Shown: one piece after another, positions 7,331 to 7,514 of the stretch
Position numbering within the stretch: position 1 is the stretch's first letter
How the letters are laid out: the number at the start of each line of letters is the position of its first letter
The notes under the pieces: generated by a model
Database searches by the model: none
Told to the model about the DNA's origin: nothing
Seen by the model: the letters and a program-made list of their open reading frames with translations, nothing else
Assembly (NCBI GenBank): GCA_005798965.1
Contig: SYIB01000221.1
Span: 1 to 7,514 of the forward strand
Reading direction: 5' to 3'
Length of the DNA: 7,514 bases
Source: Planctomycetia bacterium
Lineage (GTDB): Bacteria > Planctomycetota > Phycisphaerae > Phycisphaerales > SM1A02
Made by a program: the position numbers and the translations under genes

Positions 7331-7514
7331 TCGTAGCTCACGATGTTGTCCTGGGTCTGCTTTTTAGGAGCCGATCCCTCGGCGCCGTAGATGTCGCCAA
7401 ATGATCCATCCGGCCCCGCGCTCACGAAGCGGATGCGGCGATCACGGCACGACCCGAAGATGCGCTCGTCGGGCGTCTGCTCCGTGCCGTCGGCGTCAGG
7501 AGCGCCGGACGCGG
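7327..7514 (-). CDS. gspG: GspG-like pseudopilin, C-terminal 61 residues (5' part outside window)
   Basis: Seen: a frame open from the right edge, ending in TGA at 7329-7327. The tail contains RIRFVSAGPDGSFGDIYG and ends DNIVSYE. Family knowledge: the major T2SS pseudopilin GspG ends in a glycine/aspartate-rich loop of the type GADGxxG...DI-x-SW that binds calcium, and the pseudopilus shaft is built from it. The GPDG loop and the D-N-I-V-S-Y-E ending resemble this. Its position immediately before a GspH-like gene is the canonical gspG position, and the genes share a 4-base ATGA overlap. The last part of the protein also has a short lysine/glutamine-rich stretch (APKKQTQ) between the loop and the terminus. 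The prepilin leader cannot be seen, so another pseudopilin with a similar tail is possible. Pseudopilin identity is fairly secure; the G assignment is an inference from tail and gene order. Confidence 0.65.
   Translation of the reverse strand, partial: ASGAPDADGTEQTPDERIFGSCRDRRIRFVSAGPDGSFGDIYGAEGSAPKKQTQDNIVSYE

Noticed and set aside
1..7514. Possible CRISPR, tRNA, insertion sequence or inverted-repeat terminator
   Set aside because: No regular repeats, cloverleaf, transposase-like product or GC hairpin with a T-run was seen. The window is effectively all coding.

Overview
The window is a dense, one-directional stretch of GC-rich bacterial DNA. Every supported gene lies on the minus strand, so transcription runs from high to low coordinates. 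Five successive genes overlap end to start by 1 or 4 bases with no intergenic gap. Three of them open with a textbook type IV prepilin leader and N-terminal helix (AFTL-x-E followed by a hydrophobic stretch), and a fourth has a hydrophobic helix without the glutamate. The order and motifs match the pseudopilin block of a type II secretion system (T2SS): gspG, gspH, gspI, gspJ, gspK.

Layout, in transcription order: 7514-7327, C-terminal end of a GspG-like pseudopilin; 7330-6395, GspH-like protein (311 aa); 6398-5085, GspI-like protein (437 aa); 5085-3343, GspJ-like protein (580 aa); 3346-1, a very large GspK-like protein that is open for 1115 codons and runs off the left edge. No RNA gene, mobile element, repeat array, CRISPR or terminator is visible. 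No promoter is expected inside such a chain and none was seen.

In known T2SSs, GspG forms the pseudopilus shaft and GspH, I, J and K cap its tip, with I, J and K forming a trimer that starts assembly and may contact substrate. Here each minor pseudopilin is roughly two to three or more times the usual size of its family, which suggests an enlarged pseudopilus tip. Several carry acidic DxDxD or EF-hand-like loops, consistent with the calcium dependence known for GspG and GspK.

The organism is inferred, not proven. High GC, Ala instead of Gly before the cleavage site, DTDGDG motifs and large pseudopilin-like proteins with planctomycete-style motifs together suggest Planctomycetota, perhaps Phycisphaerae. 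There is no taxonomic marker in the window.
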